NCBI RefSeq assembly: GCF_022430545.2
Contig: NZ_CP092488.2
Span: 4,030,001 to 4,094,000 of the forward strand
Length of the DNA: 64,000 nt
Direction: 5' to 3'
Source of the DNA: Mycobacterium paraterrae
Lineage (GTDB): Bacteria; Actinomycetota; Actinomycetes; Mycobacteriales; Mycobacteriaceae
Part shown: positions 27,192 through 34,640 of the stretch, piece by piece
Numbering within the stretch: position 1 is the first letter of the stretch
Layout: each line of letters begins with the position of its first letter
Program-made: the position numbers and the translations under genes
Notes under the pieces: model-generated
What the model was told of the DNA's origin: nothing
The model's input: the letters and a program-made list of their open reading frames with translations, nothing else
Databases searched by the model: none

Positions 27192-27959
27192 CTATGGCCT
27201 GACGTAGCGCGTGTAGAGGTATCCGTCGTCGTCGGTGAGGATGTGCGCGCACCGCATGGCGGTCAGCACCTGTTCCGAACCGGTAGCGATGCGGCCGGCG
27301 TGACCGCCGACCAGGCTCGGCGCGATGGTCAGGCACAGCTCGTCGAGCAGGCCGCGTTCGACGAACGAGCTGAACAGCATCGGGCCGCCCTCGGTCAGCA
27401 CCCGCGGCAGACCGCGGTCGGCGAGGGCGGCCAGCACGGCGGCGGGGTCAACGCTGTCGGGGTCGTCGATCGAGCAGTCGACGACGTCGGCCAGCCCGGC
27501 CAGCGTGCGCCGGGTTTGCTCGGCCGCCGCGCTGCAGGTGCAGACCAGGGGAGGCACTTCGGTGCGGGTGAAGACCGGCATATCCCGCTCCAGACGACCG
27601 GATTTCGAGACGATCGCAATCTGCGGGACTTCGCTTTGCCCGCGGATCTGCCGGCGTTGCCGCTGTACGACGGTCGGACGTGCACCGGCGTAGCCCTCGG
27701 TTCGCACCGTGCCGGCACCGACCAGGATGACGTCGGCCATTTCGCGCAGCGCGCCGAACACCGCCCGGTCGCCGGGGCCGCCGAGTTCACCGGACTTGCC
27801 GCCGAACGTCGCGCCGCCGTCCAGGCTGGCGATGAAATTGGCGCGCAACCAGACGCCTGCATGGGTGGGGTAGCCGTAGAACTCAGGCAGGTCGCCGCCG
27901 TCGACCTCACGCGACGAACCGAGCAGCCGCATCTGCACCGCACCGGAGCCGTCAGCCAT
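27192..27959 (-). CDS. ribD: RibD C-terminal-type reductase (Rv2671-like)
   Basis: A 255-residue protein with the dihydrofolate-reductase-like fold of the RibD reductase domain and no deaminase domain. Blocks seen: WLRANFIASLDGGAT (substrate/NADPH region, about residue 37), DVILVGAGTVRTEGY, RVLTEGGPMLFSSF (nucleotide-binding glycines) and LDELCLTIAPSLVGG. In M. tuberculosis the orthologue is named ribD and has been linked to folate-pathway activity; that is family knowledge, not visible here. ATG 27959 or 27965 are both possible. Divergent from the AFG1-like gene with about 30 bases between starts. Confidence 0.9.
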   Translation of the reverse strand: MADGSGAVQMRLLGSSREVDGGDLPEFYGYPTHAGVWLRANFIASLDGGATFGGKSGELGGPGDRAVFGALREMADVILVGAGTVRTEGYAGARPTVVQRQRRQIRGQSEVPQIAIVSKSGRLERDMPVFTRTEVPPLVCTCSAAAEQTRRTLAGLADVVDCSIDDPDSVDPAAVLAALADRGLPRVLTEGGPMLFSSFVERGLLDELCLTIAPSLVGGHAGRIATGSEQVLTAMRCAHILTDDDGYLYTRYVRP

Positions 27960-27993
27960 GCGCATGATTGCAGCACGTCGATAGGGTGCGTGC

Positions 27994-29019
27994 ATGCAGG
28001 GGGTTGCGCGTCTGGTCGACCGGCAGCCGACCGTCTCGCCGGAGCGGCTCGTCGCGCAGCTCACGCCACCGACGACGTTCGCCGACGCCACCTTCGCGAG
28101 CTATCACCCCGACCCGGCTGAACCAAGCCAAGCGGTGGCCGTGGCCGCCTGCCGACGCTTCTGTGAGCGCGCCGTCGAACGCCGCCGTGGCCGCAAGAAG
28201 CTGTTCGGCCGACGCGAGGCGTTGCCCGGTCTCGGGTTGTATCTCGACGGCGGATTCGGTGTCGGCAAGACGCACCTGCTGGCGGCCGCCTACCGACAGG
28301 TGCCCGACGACGTTGCGTACCCGAAAGCATTTGCGACGTTCATGGAGCTCACCCAGCTCGCCGGCGTATTCGGTTTCGTCGAATGCGTCGAATTGCTGGG
28401 CAGTTACACCCTGCTGTGCATCGACGAGTTCGAACTCGACGACCCAGGCAACACCACGCTGGTCTCGCGACTGCTCGCCCAACTCGTCGAACGCGGTGTG
28501 TCGGTGGCCGCCACCTCCAACACGCTGCCCGAACAGCTCGGCGAGGGCCGATTCGCCGCACAAGACTTCCTGCGTGAAATCACAACGCTGGCAACAATTT
28601 TCGACGTGGTTCGAATCGACGGCCCCGATTACCGCCACCGTGATCTGCCGCCGGCGCCGCGACCGCCGTCGGACGACGAGGTGGCCGCCTACGCCGCACG
28701 AGTGCCGGGCGCGACCCTCGACGACTTCGACGCGCTCTGCGCCCACCTGGCCACCATGCATCCCTCGCGCTACCTGACACTGGTCGACGGGGTGACGGTG
28801 GTCTGCCTGACCGGCGTGCACGGCATCGACGATCAGAACGTGGCGCTGCGACTGGTCGCGCTGACCGACCGGCTGTACGACGCCGGCATCCCGGTGCTGG
28901 CCGCCGGCGAACGGCTCGACCGCATCTTCAGTGCGGAGATGCTGGCCGGCGGCTTCCGGAAGAAATATCTACGGGCCACGTCGCGGCTGCTGGCGCTGAG
29001 TGCCGCGGTCAACGCGTGA
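27994..29019 (+). CDS. AFG1/ZapE-type AAA ATPase (Rv2670c-like)
   Basis: A 341-residue P-loop ATPase. Walker A is GGFGVGKTHL near residue 87, Walker B LLCIDEFELDD near 139, and a sensor-1 type VAATSNTLPEQL near 168. The GLYLDGGFGVGKTHLL and GGFRKKYLRATSR blocks are specific to the AFG1/ZapE family, which in mitochondria and proteobacteria works in protein quality control and cell division. Length fits. ATG 27994 is chosen (QGVARLVDRQP). The stop overlaps the convergent GNAT gene by 11 bases. Confidence 0.9.
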   Translation: MQGVARLVDRQPTVSPERLVAQLTPPTTFADATFASYHPDPAEPSQAVAVAACRRFCERAVERRRGRKKLFGRREALPGLGLYLDGGFGVGKTHLLAAAYRQVPDDVAYPKAFATFMELTQLAGVFGFVECVELLGSYTLLCIDEFELDDPGNTTLVSRLLAQLVERGVSVAATSNTLPEQLGEGRFAAQDFLREITTLATIFDVVRIDGPDYRHRDLPPAPRPPSDDEVAAYAARVPGATLDDFDALCAHLATMHPSRYLTLVDGVTVVCLTGVHGIDDQNVALRLVALTDRLYDAGIPVLAAGERLDRIFSAEMLAGGFRKKYLRATSRLLALSAAVNA

Positions 29020-29548
29020 ACGGCCGGACCATCACATAGTCGTTTTCGAGGTGGTCGCCGAGCCGAAAACTCCTGTGCCCGCTGACCGTGAAACCGCTCT
29101 TGGCGTAAAAGCGTTGCGCCCGCGCGTTTTTCTGATTCACGCCGAGCCACACGCAGCCGTCCCCGCGCTCAGCGGCCGCGGTGAGCGCCGCGTTCATCAA
29201 GGCCGCCGCCGCGCCGGAACCGTGATGCGCCGGCAGCACGTACATCTTCGACAGCTCGACGGCGGGCCGGATGTCGACGGCGCGCTGAACATCGGGATCG
29301 TCGGACACACCGCTGATCAGCATGGCGTAGCCGGTAATTGAGCCACCGTCGCTGGTGGTGAAGATCAGCCGCTGCGGGTCGGCCAGGTAGTCGGTGAACC
29401 GCGCGTCAGACAGGTTCGCGTCGATGAATGCGGCGATGTCGGGCAGCGCCACCGACGGGGGGCAGGCCAGGGGAAACGTGCGCGCCGCGACCGCAGCCAA
29501 CTCGACCGCGTCGACGGAGCTCGTGGTCGCAACGCGCGCTACGGTCAT
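29009..29548 (-). CDS. GNAT-family acetyltransferase (Rv2669-like)
   Basis: A 179-residue single-domain GNAT. The core is ITGYAMLISG, then the substrate-proximal VELSKMYVLPAHHGSGAAAALM, in which HHGSGAAAALM is the acetyl-CoA pyrophosphate loop (around residue 115), then CVWLGVNQKNARAQRFYAKSGF (motif B) and a terminal ENDYVMVRPF. This resembles the RimI/PaiA-like branch. Acceptor unknown. Convergent overlap with the ATPase gene; 46 bases upstream of the exported-protein gene stop. Confidence 0.86.
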   Translation of the reverse strand: MTVARVATTSSVDAVELAAVAARTFPLACPPSVALPDIAAFIDANLSDARFTDYLADPQRLIFTTSDGGSITGYAMLISGVSDDPDVQRAVDIRPAVELSKMYVLPAHHGSGAAAALMNAALTAAAERGDGCVWLGVNQKNARAQRFYAKSGFTVSGHRSFRLGDHLENDYVMVRPFTR

Positions 29549-29594
29549 TTGCCCGGCCCCTCCTCAGACCGTTCCGGTCTGCATCGTCGCCGCG

Positions 29595-30101
29595 CTAGAG
29601 GTTCCACTGCGCCAGGTGATACCCCGTTTTTCGGTCCAGCAGAACAACAGTCGAGACCGGATCGCGGTAGGCCTCCCAGTAGACGCCGCCACGAACGATC
29701 GATCCGGCCGGCGCATTGGCCAAGGCGGCGTCCAGCGCGTCGGGTGCGTCGGACGGCCGAGACTTGTAGGCGTCGCCGAACGGCGTGACTCCGTCGAAGG
29801 TGAAGTCGGTGGCCATTTGATACGGGGTCGGCGCCCGAACCGCGTGAATCGCCACATCGGCACGCACCACCGCGCTGTTCGGGAAGCTCTTCACCGGGAC
29901 ACCGACCCGGTTGTAACCGAACCCGGGCGGCGGATCGACCGGTTGGACGCTGCTGACCGTTACGTCGGCGATCATCTTCCCGGTGTCGACGCGCAAGGTG
30001 TCACCGAGATGACCGATCGGTGCGTCGCCCGCCGACGCGCGCGGTACCGCGAGGAATGTGGCCGCGATAGCGGTGATCACGACAACTAGGTAGCGGCGCA
30101 T
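29595..30101 (-). CDS. exported Ala/Val-rich protein (Rv2668-like)
   Basis: A 168-residue secreted protein. The signal peptide runs MRRYLVVVITAIAATFLAVP with a cleavage site after ASA near residue 25. The mature part is mostly beta (DTLRVDTGKMIADVTVSSV, AVVRADVAIHAV, GGVYWEAYRDPVSTVVLLD) and may be an immunoglobulin-like sandwich, which is inference. ATG 30101 is chosen: it starts the signal peptide and has GGAGGA 3-4 bases upstream (30105-30110). Upstream extension to 30134 gives no better N-terminus. Close to clpC2 as in M. tuberculosis. Confidence 0.83.
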   Translation of the reverse strand: MRRYLVVVITAIAATFLAVPRASAGDAPIGHLGDTLRVDTGKMIADVTVSSVQPVDPPPGFGYNRVGVPVKSFPNSAVVRADVAIHAVRAPTPYQMATDFTFDGVTPFGDAYKSRPSDAPDALDAALANAPAGSIVRGGVYWEAYRDPVSTVVLLDRKTGYHLAQWNL

Positions 30102-30168
30102 CAGTCCTCCTCGACGACCATCGCATGATGGCACACTGGCTGCTTCCTAGTGTCGGGATGCACAACCC

Positions 30169-30885
30169 TCAGCGTTTCTTGCCGGTGGCCAGAGACTCCA
30201 GTACGGCGGCCAGATCGGCCTCCGCACGGGCCTTGTCGACACCGGCTTGGTGCAGTCGGCCGCTGCCGTCTTCCAGTTCGAGCAATGCGAGCAGGATGTG
30301 CTCGGTGCCAATGTAGTTGTGGCCCAAGCGAAGAGCTTCGCGAAAGGTGAGCTCGAGCACTTTGCGGGCCGAGCCGCTGAACGGAATCAGCGCGGGCACT
30401 TCGTCGGCTGACGGCGGCAGAGAGATTGCGGCGCGCAACGACTCGGGGTCGATACGCTGCGAGCGCAGCAGCTTGGTGACCAGGGCCTCGGGATCGCTCA
30501 ACACCCCGAGAATCAAGTGGTCGGGGGTGATTTCGTCGTTGCCGGCGTCGCGCGCGGCCGTTTGAGCGGCGACCACGGAGTCGCGGGCTCGCGGGGTGAA
30601 GCGTTCGAAGCCGCCGCCTCCGTCGAGGCTGGTGTTCTCGGCGCGCAGGACGAACCGCTTCTGAGCCGCCTGTTTGGTCACACCCATGCTCCTGCCGATG
30701 TCGGTCCACGACGCTCCAGATCGCCGCGCCTGATCAACGAAATGCCCGATCAGGTGGTCGGCGATCTCGCCGAGATGCTCCGCGGCCAGCACCGCGTCGC
30801 TGAGTTGATCAAGCACGTCGGAATGCACCTTCTTGATCGTGTTGATCATGTCGTCGAGGCGAACCGGTCCGATCATCTGCGCCAT
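30169..30885 (-). CDS. clpC2: ClpC2, Clp-N repeat protein with N-terminal helix-turn-helix
   Basis: A 238-residue protein with no AAA domain. Residues 1-85 form a helical domain with a helix-turn-helix look (SWTDIGRSMGVTKQAAQKRF, about 57-76). Residues 92-230 hold two Clp N-domain repeats (ITPDHLILGVLSDPEAL and YIGTEHILLALLELEDG), the fold that binds substrates and cyclomarin-like peptides in ClpC1. Its role in mycobacteria is proposed to be protecting or buffering the ClpC1P protease. The promoter at 30893-30921 is covered by two perfect palindromes, so autoregulation through the HTH is likely. The start codon appears to be the first base of the mRNA. Confidence 0.93.
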   Translation of the reverse strand: MAQMIGPVRLDDMINTIKKVHSDVLDQLSDAVLAAEHLGEIADHLIGHFVDQARRSGASWTDIGRSMGVTKQAAQKRFVLRAENTSLDGGGGFERFTPRARDSVVAAQTAARDAGNDEITPDHLILGVLSDPEALVTKLLRSQRIDPESLRAAISLPPSADEVPALIPFSGSARKVLELTFREALRLGHNYIGTEHILLALLELEDGSGRLHQAGVDKARAEADLAAVLESLATGKKR

Positions 30886-30886
30886 G

Positions 30887-30934
30887 GCGTCAACAGTAGG
30901 TTGACGCTAGCGGCCCGTCAACCATACGTTGACG
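30887..30934 (-). promoter_or_regulatory. clpC2 promoter overlapped by two perfect palindromic operators
   Basis: Operator 1 is 30887-30907: GCGTCAAC, five bases, GTTGACGC. Operator 2 is 30916-30934: CGTCAAC, five bases, GTTGACG. Both are exact inverted repeats, with centres 28 bases apart. Read on the minus strand there is a -35 TTGACG (30916-30921), 17 bases, and a -10 TACTGT (30893-30898); seven bases later is the A of the clpC2 ATG (30885). Operator 2 covers the -35 and operator 1 the -10 and start point, as for a repressor. Confidence 0.8.
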
Positions 30935-30937
30935 CCG

Positions 30938-31423
30938 TCAGCCCTTTGGATAGCCGCGTCGGACCGTCCGGTCGAGGATGCCCAGCGATGCTCGCAGCGC
31001 CCCTTCGGAGATGACGGGAAAGATGCCAGCCTCGCGCCACTTGTCGTCGATCTGCGACCAGTCGTAGAACGAGGTGACCAGCGTTCCGTCGCCCTGCGCG
31101 TCGGGTTCGAGCCGGTACCCGTAGACGTGACCGATTTGCGGCCTGATCTGACCCAGCACCGTCCACGCAATCGACCGGTCCTGTTCGAATTCGCGGATGG
31201 TGACTGTGACGTCGTACTTGCCGAGTTCCGGGAAATCGTTGAGCGCCTCGCGATCCATGTGCACCACGAAGCTGTCGCCGGCGGCGGCAACGGCGGACCC
31301 GTCGGCGTCCTGCAACATGCCCGACGAATCGATCGCGACGTGACCCTGCGGGTCGCAGAGGACGGCGAAAATGTCGGCGGGCGGAGCGGCGATTGTGCGT
31401 TGGACTTCAATTCTTTCGACCAT
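30938..31423 (-). CDS. SRPBCC (START/Bet v1-like) family protein
   Basis: A 161-residue protein of the polyketide cyclase/START-like superfamily. It opens with the usual strand VERIEVQRTIAAPPADIFAVLCDPQGHVAID, followed by the beta sheet (YDVTVTIREFEQDRSIAWTVLG, GYRLEPDAQGDGTLVTSFYDW) and the long C-terminal helix ALRASLGILDRTVRRG. Such folds bind hydrophobic ligands in a central cavity. ATG 31423 gives the canonical N-terminus. Same strand as clpC2 and upstream of it, but the clpC2 promoter lies in the gap, so clpC2 can be expressed alone. Confidence 0.85.
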   Translation of the reverse strand: MVERIEVQRTIAAPPADIFAVLCDPQGHVAIDSSGMLQDADGSAVAAAGDSFVVHMDREALNDFPELGKYDVTVTIREFEQDRSIAWTVLGQIRPQIGHVYGYRLEPDAQGDGTLVTSFYDWSQIDDKWREAGIFPVISEGALRASLGILDRTVRRGYPKG

Positions 31424-31507
31424 TCGGCCGATCTTGTCAGGGCGCTGGAGTCGACGGAGCGATTCGGTCACCGCGACAAAATCGGCCCGATGCGCGACGA
31501 TGTCGTG

Positions 31508-31873
31508 ATGAGGTTCGGCCTGGCGATGGCGGCAGTGGCGGCGGCACTCGCCTTTGCCCCTTCGGTGCAGGCGAGCCCGACGGGGTCCGACCCCAGCGTG
31601 GATGCCAGCTTTCTCGACGCGCTGACCAAGACGGACATCACCATCAAAAGCCCGACCGGCGCTGTCAAGGCGGCCAAAGCGGCGTGCGGCATGATGGCCC
31701 AGGGTCGGCCGCAACTCGATGTGGTGGAACTCGTGACGCGGCAGAATCCGGGCTTGGACACCACAAGGGCCGCGCAATTCACCGCGATCGCGGCAAGCGC
31801 TTACTGCCCGCAATTCCTGCAACGCGTCGACAACCACACCGCACCGGGCACCGTTCAACCCCCCGCCGGGTAA
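31508..31873 (+). CDS. secreted DUF732 protein, copy 1
   Basis: A 121-residue exported protein. The signal peptide is MRFGLAMAAVAAALAFAPSV with cleavage after VQA. The mature domain has the DUF732 pattern: DASFLDALTKTDITIKSPTGAVKAAKAAC, a second Cys in the SAYCPQFL block, and a helical middle, so one disulphide between about Cys60 and Cys100 is expected. An in-frame ATG six codons upstream (31490) is also possible. Paralogous to the next gene, 52 bases downstream. Function unknown; the family is common in slow-growing mycobacteria. Confidence 0.8.
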   Translation: MRFGLAMAAVAAALAFAPSVQASPTGSDPSVDASFLDALTKTDITIKSPTGAVKAAKAACGMMAQGRPQLDVVELVTRQNPGLDTTRAAQFTAIAASAYCPQFLQRVDNHTAPGTVQPPAG

Positions 31874-31925
31874 CTCTCGCCTCGAGGTATGTGGCGCCGG
31901 TTCGACTACGGCGCCGAGGTCGGCG

Positions 31926-32267
31926 ATGATGAGCGCCATGAGCCGTCTTCTGCTGGTGGTCGGGGCCGCGTCGGCGTTAGTTTTGGCGGCACCCGTTCAT
32001 GCGGAGCCGGGCGTTGACGCGAGCTTCGTTGATGCGCTGACCAAGGCGGGCATCACGTTCAACGACCCCGGCAACGCCGTCGAGGCGGGCCACACGACGT
32101 GTGATCTGATAGCGCAGGGGAAGCCCGGCATACAAGTGGTTCAGCTTGTGCAACAACAGAATTCGGGGATCAGCACGGTCAGCGCCGCGAAGTTCACCGC
32201 GATCGCGGTAACCGCCTACTGCCCGCAGTACGTGCAGCAAGTGGGAGGATCGGGCGGTCAGCAGTAG
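31926..32267 (+). CDS. secreted DUF732 protein, copy 2
   Basis: A 113-residue paralogue of the previous gene. The signal peptide is SRLLLVVGAASALVLAAPV with cleavage after VHA. The mature part matches copy 1 almost segment for segment: VDASFVDALTKAGITF, one Cys in HTTCDLIAQ, and the second in VTAYCPQYVQQV. It ends in a Gly/Gln tail. ATG 31926 or 31938 may be used. Tandem duplication is the simplest origin. Confidence 0.8.
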   Translation: MMSAMSRLLLVVGAASALVLAAPVHAEPGVDASFVDALTKAGITFNDPGNAVEAGHTTCDLIAQGKPGIQVVQLVQQQNSGISTVSAAKFTAIAVTAYCPQYVQQVGGSGGQQ

Positions 32268-32290
32268 GCAGCGACCACCGGGGGTCAAGG

Positions 32291-33427
32291 GTGAAAGTCG
32301 GACTGGCGGCGCAGGCGCTGCCCATGCGTTTCTCGCCGATGGCAGTGACGCGAAGCAGCTATCTGTCGGCGGTGGCCGCGCGTGCGGACTCCTTTTGGCT
32401 GGCCGATCACCTGAATTCGTTGTTTCCGCGGGCGATGGCACAGCCGAAATACATCGGAGCCGCGCGACTGACACCCAAGGTCGACGCGAACCTCGAACCA
32501 TGGACGGTGCTAGGACACTTGGCCGCGCGAAATCGGTTGGGACGCATGCGTCTCGGTATCGGCGTCACCGACACCGGTCGACGCAACCCGGCGGTCACGG
32601 CGCAGGCGGCCGCAACCCTGCACCTGCTCACCAAGGGTCGGGCGATTCTCGGCATCGGCACCGGGGAACGCGAAGGCAACGAACCTTACGGTGTCGACTG
32701 GTCGCGACCGGTGGCGCGGTTCGAAGAGGCCATGGCGACGATCCGGGCCTTGTGGAATTCCGGGGGAGAACTAGTCAACCGCGACTCTCCGTTCTTCCCG
32801 CTGCACAACGCGGTGTTCGACCTGTGGCCTTATCGCGGCAAGTGGCCGGAGATCTGGATCGCCTCGCACGGACCCAGGATGTTGCGCGCGACGGGCCGGT
32901 ATGCCGACGCGTGGTTTCCCGCTGCGGTGTTTTCGCCGACGGACTACGCCCGTGGCCTGGACGCGGTTCGCGTCGCCGCCTCCGACGCCGGACGGGATCC
33001 GTCGTCGATCGGCGCCGCGATGCTGTTCTTTACCGTGACCGGTCGCAGTCGCGACGAAATCGACGAGGCGCTCGAGTCCACCGCCATGAAGACTTTCGCG
33101 CTGAACGCGCCCGCGGAACTGTGGAAGAGGCACAACGTTTCCCACCCGCTCGGTGACGATTTCACCGGCTCGCAGGACATCATCCCGCAGGTCTTCGACG
33201 AGGAGTCGGTGTTGAGGTACACCTCGAACGTTCCGTCGTCGCTACTCAAAGATGCCTGCCTGCAGGGCACTCACGACGAGATCGTGGACCAGCTCGCGGA
33301 TTGGCGCGACCACGGGCTGGGCTACCCGGTTCTGCTGAATCTGAGCACCCTGCAGCCGAGCCTTCGGCGCGGCCTGGCCGCCGGCGGCCCGTTCGCGAGG
33401 GTTATGCGGGGGGCGCGCAGACTGTAG
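32291..33427 (+). CDS. F420-dependent LLM oxidoreductase, phthiodiolone ketoreductase-like
   Basis: A 378-residue luciferase-like monooxygenase-fold protein. The segments NPAVTAQAAATLHLL, GRAILGIGTGEREGNEPYGV, RFEEAMATIRALWNS and GKWPEIWIASHGPRML correspond closely, as I remember them, to the M. tuberculosis phthiodiolone/phenolphthiodiolone dimycocerosate ketoreductase (Rv2951c). Such enzymes use F420H2 to reduce the keto group of phthiodiolone lipids. No other PDIM/PGL gene is nearby, so this is an orphan copy whose substrate may differ. GTG start at 32291. Closely follows the DUF732 pair on the same strand. Confidence 0.85.
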   Translation: MKVGLAAQALPMRFSPMAVTRSSYLSAVAARADSFWLADHLNSLFPRAMAQPKYIGAARLTPKVDANLEPWTVLGHLAARNRLGRMRLGIGVTDTGRRNPAVTAQAAATLHLLTKGRAILGIGTGEREGNEPYGVDWSRPVARFEEAMATIRALWNSGGELVNRDSPFFPLHNAVFDLWPYRGKWPEIWIASHGPRMLRATGRYADAWFPAAVFSPTDYARGLDAVRVAASDAGRDPSSIGAAMLFFTVTGRSRDEIDEALESTAMKTFALNAPAELWKRHNVSHPLGDDFTGSQDIIPQVFDEESVLRYTSNVPSSLLKDACLQGTHDEIVDQLADWRDHGLGYPVLLNLSTLQPSLRRGLAAGGPFARVMRGARRL

Positions 33428-33463
33428 GGCACACTTCGCATGCTGGACAAGGTTTTTCGTTCG

Positions 33464-33487
33464 GTTTAGGTGTGCGTGCACCGGGTA
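33464..33487 (+). promoter_or_regulatory. SigF-type promoter
   Basis: GTTT at 33464-33467 (preceded by G, giving GGTTT), 15 bases, GGGTA at 33483-33487. This is an exact match to the mycobacterial SigF consensus GGTTT-N15-17-GGGTA. The start of the 75-residue gene is 70 bases downstream. Confidence 0.7.
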
Positions 33488-33556
33488 ACACTGCGTGATC
33501 GCTCAGAAGGCATGCGGTTGACAATTGTCCAAACACACGCTCATCGGGGTGATTGA

Positions 33557-33784
33557 ATGCCTACCACCCACATCATGCGACACCGCATCGGAGACCTCTG
33601 GCAACTCACGACGCCGGAGGGGCAACTCGTCGACTCGGTGACCGCGGCCAGCCAGGCCGAAGCAGCGCTGGCCGTGCAGCACCTCGTGCCGCGCGACGGC
33701 CGCTGGCAGGGCCGCCCTCACGGCCAGTACACCTACCAGGCGCCGGGACGGCTCGAAGTCCTTCGTCGAGCGCAACGCATCTGA
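33557..33784 (+). CDS. small conserved hypothetical protein behind a SigF promoter
   Basis: A 75-residue basic protein: MPTTHIMRHRIGDLWQLTTP at the start, then an amphipathic helix SQAEAALAVQHLVPRDG and a GQYTYQAPGRLEVLRRAQRI end. No signal peptide or membrane segment. I do not recognise a named family. Evidence that it is real: a complete frame with ordinary composition and a perfect SigF promoter 70 bases upstream in the right direction. The antisense frame over the same bases is Arg-rich and unconvincing. Confidence 0.65.
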   Translation: MPTTHIMRHRIGDLWQLTTPEGQLVDSVTAASQAEAALAVQHLVPRDGRWQGRPHGQYTYQAPGRLEVLRRAQRI

Positions 33785-33788
33785 GTCG

Positions 33789-34139
33789 TTACACCCCGGC
33801 CCAGAACCACTTCTGGGAACCCTCGTCCCACCTGGGCTGCATGTGTTGTGCCCACGGAGGAGGGGGAGGCGGCGGCGGGACGTCAAGGGGCGCGTAGGGC
33901 GGAGCGTAAGCCGGCCGAACGGAGTACCAATCCGGTGGAGCGGGTTGTGGATGGCACTCGCCGGTCCAGACGTTGCGAGACCAATTGACGTCGCAGTGCG
34001 GTGAACTGGACACGCAATGTGAAGCCACGCCGGGGTCGCACCTGGCGGGGCTCGCGGCGCCTGTCCCGACAGCGACGGAGGCCATTGGAGTCACTGCGGC
34101 CGCAACAGTGATCGTCAGACGGCGAAGAAACCTCGTCAT
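33789..34139 (-). CDS. secreted Pro-rich, Cys-containing small protein
   Basis: A 116-residue exported protein. The signal peptide is RFLRRLTITVAAAVTPMASV with cleavage near GAASPA. The mature part has four cysteines in CDPGVASHCVSSSPHCDV...GECHPQP, probably two disulphides, then a PPDWYSVRPAYAPPYAPLD and octa-proline stretch, and ends in RWDEGSQKWFWAGV. Similar Cys-plus-Pro exported proteins occur in mycobacteria without known function. Convergent with the 75-residue gene, 4 bases apart. Confidence 0.72.
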   Translation of the reverse strand: MTRFLRRLTITVAAAVTPMASVAVGTGAASPARCDPGVASHCVSSSPHCDVNWSRNVWTGECHPQPAPPDWYSVRPAYAPPYAPLDVPPPPPPPPWAQHMQPRWDEGSQKWFWAGV

Positions 34140-34180
34140 ATCGGGCCTCTCGGTGGGCGGGCGTCCCTCAGCTTAGGCGC

Positions 34181-34200
34181 ACAGCCCCGGCCGGGGCTGT
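34181..34200. repeat. perfect 20-bp palindrome in a divergent promoter region
   Basis: ACAGCCCCGG followed by its exact reverse complement with no spacer. It lies between the divergent starts of the Pro-rich secreted protein (34139, minus) and the DUF732 protein (34329, plus), so it could be an operator serving both. A smaller inverted repeat (ATCGTGA / TCACGAT) follows at 34215-34234. Confidence 0.5.
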
Positions 34201-34328
34201 GAAATCGCTTCGTGATCGTGAGTTGGGTCACGATTGCGGCATGTCGGGCAGAGTGCGGGTAATTCCGGTGTTGGTAGACGACAGCGGCCACTAATCAGGA
34301 CGGTGACCTCGACCATAGCGAGGCTGAC

Positions 34329-34625
34329 ATGAGGCACAACAACCGCAACGGGCACAGCGTCTTTCGCGCATCTCTACTGACAGCCGGTGCTGCAATAGTA
34401 GCGACGCTGACGCTTGCGGCGCCGGCCCACGCCGCCACCATCGACTCCCGCTACGACATTTGCGCGGCGCTTCGCAACGGCACCAGCCTCGCCGCGATCG
34501 AGACGACGCTCGAGGCGAGCGGATACAACGCCACCAACGCCGGTGTGTTGACCGGCACCACGATCCGCCAGCACTGCCCGGACCAGGTCGCCAACGCGAC
34601 CGCTCAAGCGCAGGTCGCGCGCTAG
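34329..34625 (+). CDS. secreted DUF732-like protein, copy 3
   Basis: A 98-residue exported protein. A short polar N-terminus is followed by FRASLLTAGAAIVATLTLAAP with cleavage after AHA. The mature chain YDICAALRNGTSLAAIETTL...GVLTGTTIRQHCPDQV keeps the two widely spaced cysteines and helical pattern of DUF732 proteins, though it is more distant than the pair at 31.5-32.3 kb. ATG 34329. Function unknown. Confidence 0.75.
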   Translation: MRHNNRNGHSVFRASLLTAGAAIVATLTLAAPAHAATIDSRYDICAALRNGTSLAAIETTLEASGYNATNAGVLTGTTIRQHCPDQVANATAQAQVAR

Positions 34626-34640
34626 ATCCGAAACCTCAGA

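Noticed and set aside
25269..28121. A 950-codon plus-strand open frame
   Set aside because: It is antisense to aftC, the lipoprotein and ribD, which have clear family motifs. Its product is Gly/Arg/His/Asp-rich with no domain; long antisense frames are expected in GC-rich DNA.
33503..33886. Minus-strand 127-codon frame over the small SigF-promoter gene
   Set aside because: Arg/Ser-rich, overlaps two better-supported genes, no start signal.
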